Origin: Pseudomonadota bacterium
GTDB taxonomy: Bacteria; Pseudomonadota; Alphaproteobacteria; Thalassobaculales; Thalassobaculaceae
Reading direction: 5' to 3'
Assembly (NCBI GenBank): GCA_027623845.1
Contig: JAQBUJ010000102.1
Span: 1-8,571, forward strand
Length of the DNA stretch: 8,571 bases
The notes under the pieces are model-generated. The model ran no database searches. It worked only from the letters and a program-made list of their open reading frames with translations, and was not told the origin of the DNA. Each line of letters begins with the position of its first letter. The stretch's first letter is position 1. The translations under genes and the position numbers were made by a program. Positions 7,011 to 8,571 of this stretch are shown in pieces.

Positions 7011-7439
7011 TCACGCTGACTTCACGGTGATCCGTTTTGTTTGTGATGTCGGCGCCGCCAGTTTGGGGATGGTGATCGTGAGCACGCCATCCTTTTGACT
7101 CGCGTCTACGTTGTCCGTATCGCCGTCGGTTGGCAGCCGGAAGGAGCGACGAAATTTTCCGAAACTGCGCTCCGAGAAGTAGAAATCCTTGCCGCTTTCC
7201 TCATGCGACGAGCGTTTCTCGCCGGTGATGCTTAACTGATCTCCATGAACCTCTATCGTGATGTCTTTTTCGGCGACGCCGGGAAGTTCTATGGCGATCT
7301 CATAGCGATCCTTCGTCGCCGCCGCTTCCGTATTCGGTGACAGGAACTCCGCCACGCGTTCACCAAACTGGCGCACGGGAGCGTAGAATTGTGACCACCA
7401 TTGGGGAAGCGTCGAGGAGATTTCAGATTTCTGGATCAT
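7011..7439 (-). CDS. Hsp20 / alpha-crystallin family small heat-shock protein
   Basis: This 142-residue protein is a cytosolic ATP-independent holdase chaperone that binds unfolding proteins as oligomers. A short variable N-terminus with aromatic residues (PQWWSQFY, 12-19) precedes the alpha-crystallin domain at about 43-128. Landmarks are YEIAIELPGV (46-55), ITIEVHGDQLSITGEK (60-75), FGKFRRSFRLP (93-103) and the hallmark DGVLTITIPK (117-126). ITV near 137-139 resembles the C-terminal I-x-I/V anchor motif used in oligomer assembly. Length is normal for the bacterial class. The ATG at 7439 has GGAG seven bases upstream (7450-7447 on the minus strand). It lies 32 bases behind a small conserved gene on the same strand and is probably cotranscribed with it. 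No convincing heat-shock sigma factor promoter or ROSE-type RNA thermometer was found in the short gap before it. Confidence 0.95.
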   Translation of the reverse strand: MIQKSEISSTLPQWWSQFYAPVRQFGERVAEFLSPNTEAAATKDRYEIAIELPGVAEKDITIEVHGDQLSITGEKRSSHEESGKDFYFSERSFGKFRRSFRLPTDGDTDNVDASQKDGVLTITIPKLAAPTSQTKRITVKSA

Positions 7440-7471
7440 TGTAAGTCTCCAAAAATTGTCGACGGATGGCC

Positions 7472-7831
7472 CTAGATCACCCTGGCCACCCGAAAGGTTC
7501 TGGCGACACCATCATGTTCGGTGATCGTGACGTATTCGCCTTCGCGGAAAAGATGACTGTCGAACTTGAAGATCGGCTCGTCATTGTCGCTGTCCGAGTC
7601 GTCATAGTGGAACGCCCAGGTTTTGTGACGGGTGTGAACAAGATGGCCATGTTCGTCCGCCGCGCCCGGCCAGAAACGCCGGACCGTGCAACGGCTTCGT
7701 AGTTTTGGCCAAGCGACGTCGTCCAAGGTGCCATCGGCTGTCAGCGGCGCCAGGAACTCGTATCCATGATCGGAACTGCCGTTTGGAAATTCCGGATTCC
7801 GCGCCAAATTCAAATGGATTCTCTTTAGCAT
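7472..7831 (-). CDS. Small conserved protein of unknown function upstream of hsp20
   Basis: A 119-residue soluble protein with no signal peptide or membrane segment. It resembles small hypothetical proteins I remember from alphaproteobacteria, but I know no function. It begins MLKRIHLNLARNPEFPNG, followed by HGYEFLAPL (22-30). It then has RCTVRRFWPG and HGHLVH (about 47-66), WAFHYDD, an acidic low-complexity run of Asp, Ser and Asn near 76-84, and a C-terminal strand-rich part with FREGEYVTITEHDG and TFRVARV. Histidines, tryptophans and alternating hydrophobics suggest a compact beta fold. The ATG at 7831 is supported by GAGGA ten bases upstream (7846-7842). An overlapping ORF from the ATG at 7841 is in another frame and lacks family-like features. 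The 32-base gap to the Hsp20 gene and shared strand imply one operon, so a stress-related role is possible. Confidence 0.75.
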   Translation of the reverse strand: MLKRIHLNLARNPEFPNGSSDHGYEFLAPLTADGTLDDVAWPKLRSRCTVRRFWPGAADEHGHLVHTRHKTWAFHYDDSDSDNDEPIFKFDSHLFREGEYVTITEHDGVARTFRVARVI

Positions 7832-7930
7832 GTCGCTGCATTCCTCGTTAAAGGGGGCGGAAGAGCGTCAGAGGCCTGATCAACCGAAAATTTTCCTGTG
7901 TCTGTTCGGGTGATGCAGGCCCCAGTCGCC

Positions 7931-8482
7931 TCAATGCGCCATCAGAACCGGCATTTGGCTGCCTCTGATGATATCATCGGTAACCCCGCCGAAGACGAAC
8001 TCGCGAAGCCTGCTATGGCTATAGGCGCCGAGCACCAGCACTTGTGCGCCGGCGTCGAGGGCCTGCGCCTGGAGATGGTCGGCCAGATCGTCCGTCTTGG
8101 CTGACAACAGCCGGGTTTGCGCGTTTACGCCATGCCATTTGAGGGAGTCGGCAAACGCGGTGACATCCTCAGGGGTGAGATAGTCACTGGTGCCAGCCAG
8201 TATGGTGACGGTCTTGGCCACCTCCAGCATCGGCATTGCCAGAGCAACGGCGCGGGCGGCTTCGCGCGAGCCGTTCCAGGCGATGGCCACCGATTGGAAC
8301 GGCTGCACTTTGTGCCCCGATGGCGTGACCAGCACGGCTTTACCGGTGTCCAGCAGGGCCGCGTTGAGCATATCGGTGAAGGCGGGGTCACTCTCCTCGG
8401 CCCCTCGGACCAAGCAGACCACATCGGCGGTGCGGCCGATCTTGGCGAGATTTATTTCGAGTTGGCCCTGTACTTCCGACAA
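7931..8482 (-). CDS. Universal stress protein (UspA family), N-terminal domain missing or interrupted
   Basis: The open frame is 183 codons from a TTG at 8482, or 205 codons if read back to the in-frame TAG at 8549-8551. It matches the C-terminal two-thirds of a tandem-domain universal stress protein. The end of the first domain (GRTADVVCLVRG, then LLDTGKAVLVTPSG at 44-57) is followed by a whole second domain: VAIAWNGSREAARAVALAMPML (65-86), a middle part, and the nucleotide-binding loop region GAYSHSRLREFVFGGVTDDIIRG at 152-174. In the loop, G-2X-G-9X-G-(S/T) is modified to G152-2X-S155-9X-G165-G, as is common in tandem USPs. Such proteins are near 270-280 residues, so about 75 residues of the first domain should lie further upstream. 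The TTG has no convincing Shine-Dalgarno and starts mid-domain. Either a nonsense mutation has broken the gene, or a shortened protein is made. USPs are cytosolic and bind ATP or AMP in stress adaptation. Family is firm; integrity is doubtful. Confidence 0.8.
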   Translation of the reverse strand: MSEVQGQLEINLAKIGRTADVVCLVRGAEESDPAFTDMLNAALLDTGKAVLVTPSGHKVQPFQSVAIAWNGSREAARAVALAMPMLEVAKTVTILAGTSDYLTPEDVTAFADSLKWHGVNAQTRLLSAKTDDLADHLQAQALDAGAQVLVLGAYSHSRLREFVFGGVTDDIIRGSQMPVLMAH

Positions 8483-8571
8483 CCAGGTCGTGACGCCCTT
8501 GGTCTGAGGTCCTCCCCAATCGTTGGACAGTTTCGGTGATGATTTAAGCTACATTCCGGCCCTGCTGATCG

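Noticed and set aside
7872..7884. FNR/FixK-type box around TTGATCAGGCC
   Set aside because: Only one TTGAT half-site is present; the matching ATCAA at the right spacing is missing.
7832..7890. Heat-shock (RpoH-type) promoter before the unknown gene and Hsp20
   Set aside because: CCCCCTTTA resembles a -10 element and GTTGATC is a rough -35, but they are 20 bases apart, too far for a normal RpoH promoter, and the -35 match is poor.
8117..8539. Plus-strand 140-codon frame opposite the universal stress protein
   Set aside because: The USP motifs on the minus strand are clear, while the plus frame is Gly/Arg/His-rich without family features.

Overview
The window looks like chromosomal DNA of a GC-rich proteobacterium. 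An alphaproteobacterium of Rhodospirillales/Rhizobiales type is most likely, judging from the RND subfamily, the tandem-domain universal stress protein and the small conserved protein upstream of the Hsp20 gene. This placement comes from remembered protein families, not a search. No RNA genes, insertion sequences, CRISPR arrays or phage genes were seen.

Left part, plus strand (1-6051): a tight run of membrane transport genes. It opens inside a Na/Pi-cotransporter family gene (last two membrane segments plus a PhoU-like domain). Twelve bases later comes a 1238-residue ORF joining a complete 12-TM RND permease to a complete TRAP small permease (DctQ-like) in one reading frame. Its TAA stop overlaps by one base the ATG of a TRAP large permease (DctM-like). 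The TRAP Q and M subunits are therefore present and tightly coupled, but Q is the tail of an RND pump. No TRAP solute-binding protein (DctP), RND periplasmic adaptor or outer-membrane channel is visible. This fusion is the most notable item in the window.

Middle (6052-7010): a convergent gene, 12 bases from the end of dctM, encodes a protein of two tandem carboxymuconolactone-decarboxylase-like domains. The two copies are about two-thirds identical with an exact 130-codon period, and both lack the AhpD-type cysteines. A Shine-Dalgarno sequence and a weak candidate promoter lie upstream.

Right part, minus strand (7011-8571): a stress-related cluster. A universal stress protein gene reads first, then a small conserved protein of unknown function, then an Hsp20 small heat-shock protein 32 bases further on. 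The last two are probably cotranscribed. The universal stress protein frame has an in-frame TAG at 8549-8551, where the N-terminal domain should continue, so the gene may be broken or N-terminally truncated.

Working picture: the left genes form a transport operon of ion-coupled secondary transporters, and the right genes form a general stress block. Only the family assignments are well supported; substrates cannot be read from the sequence.
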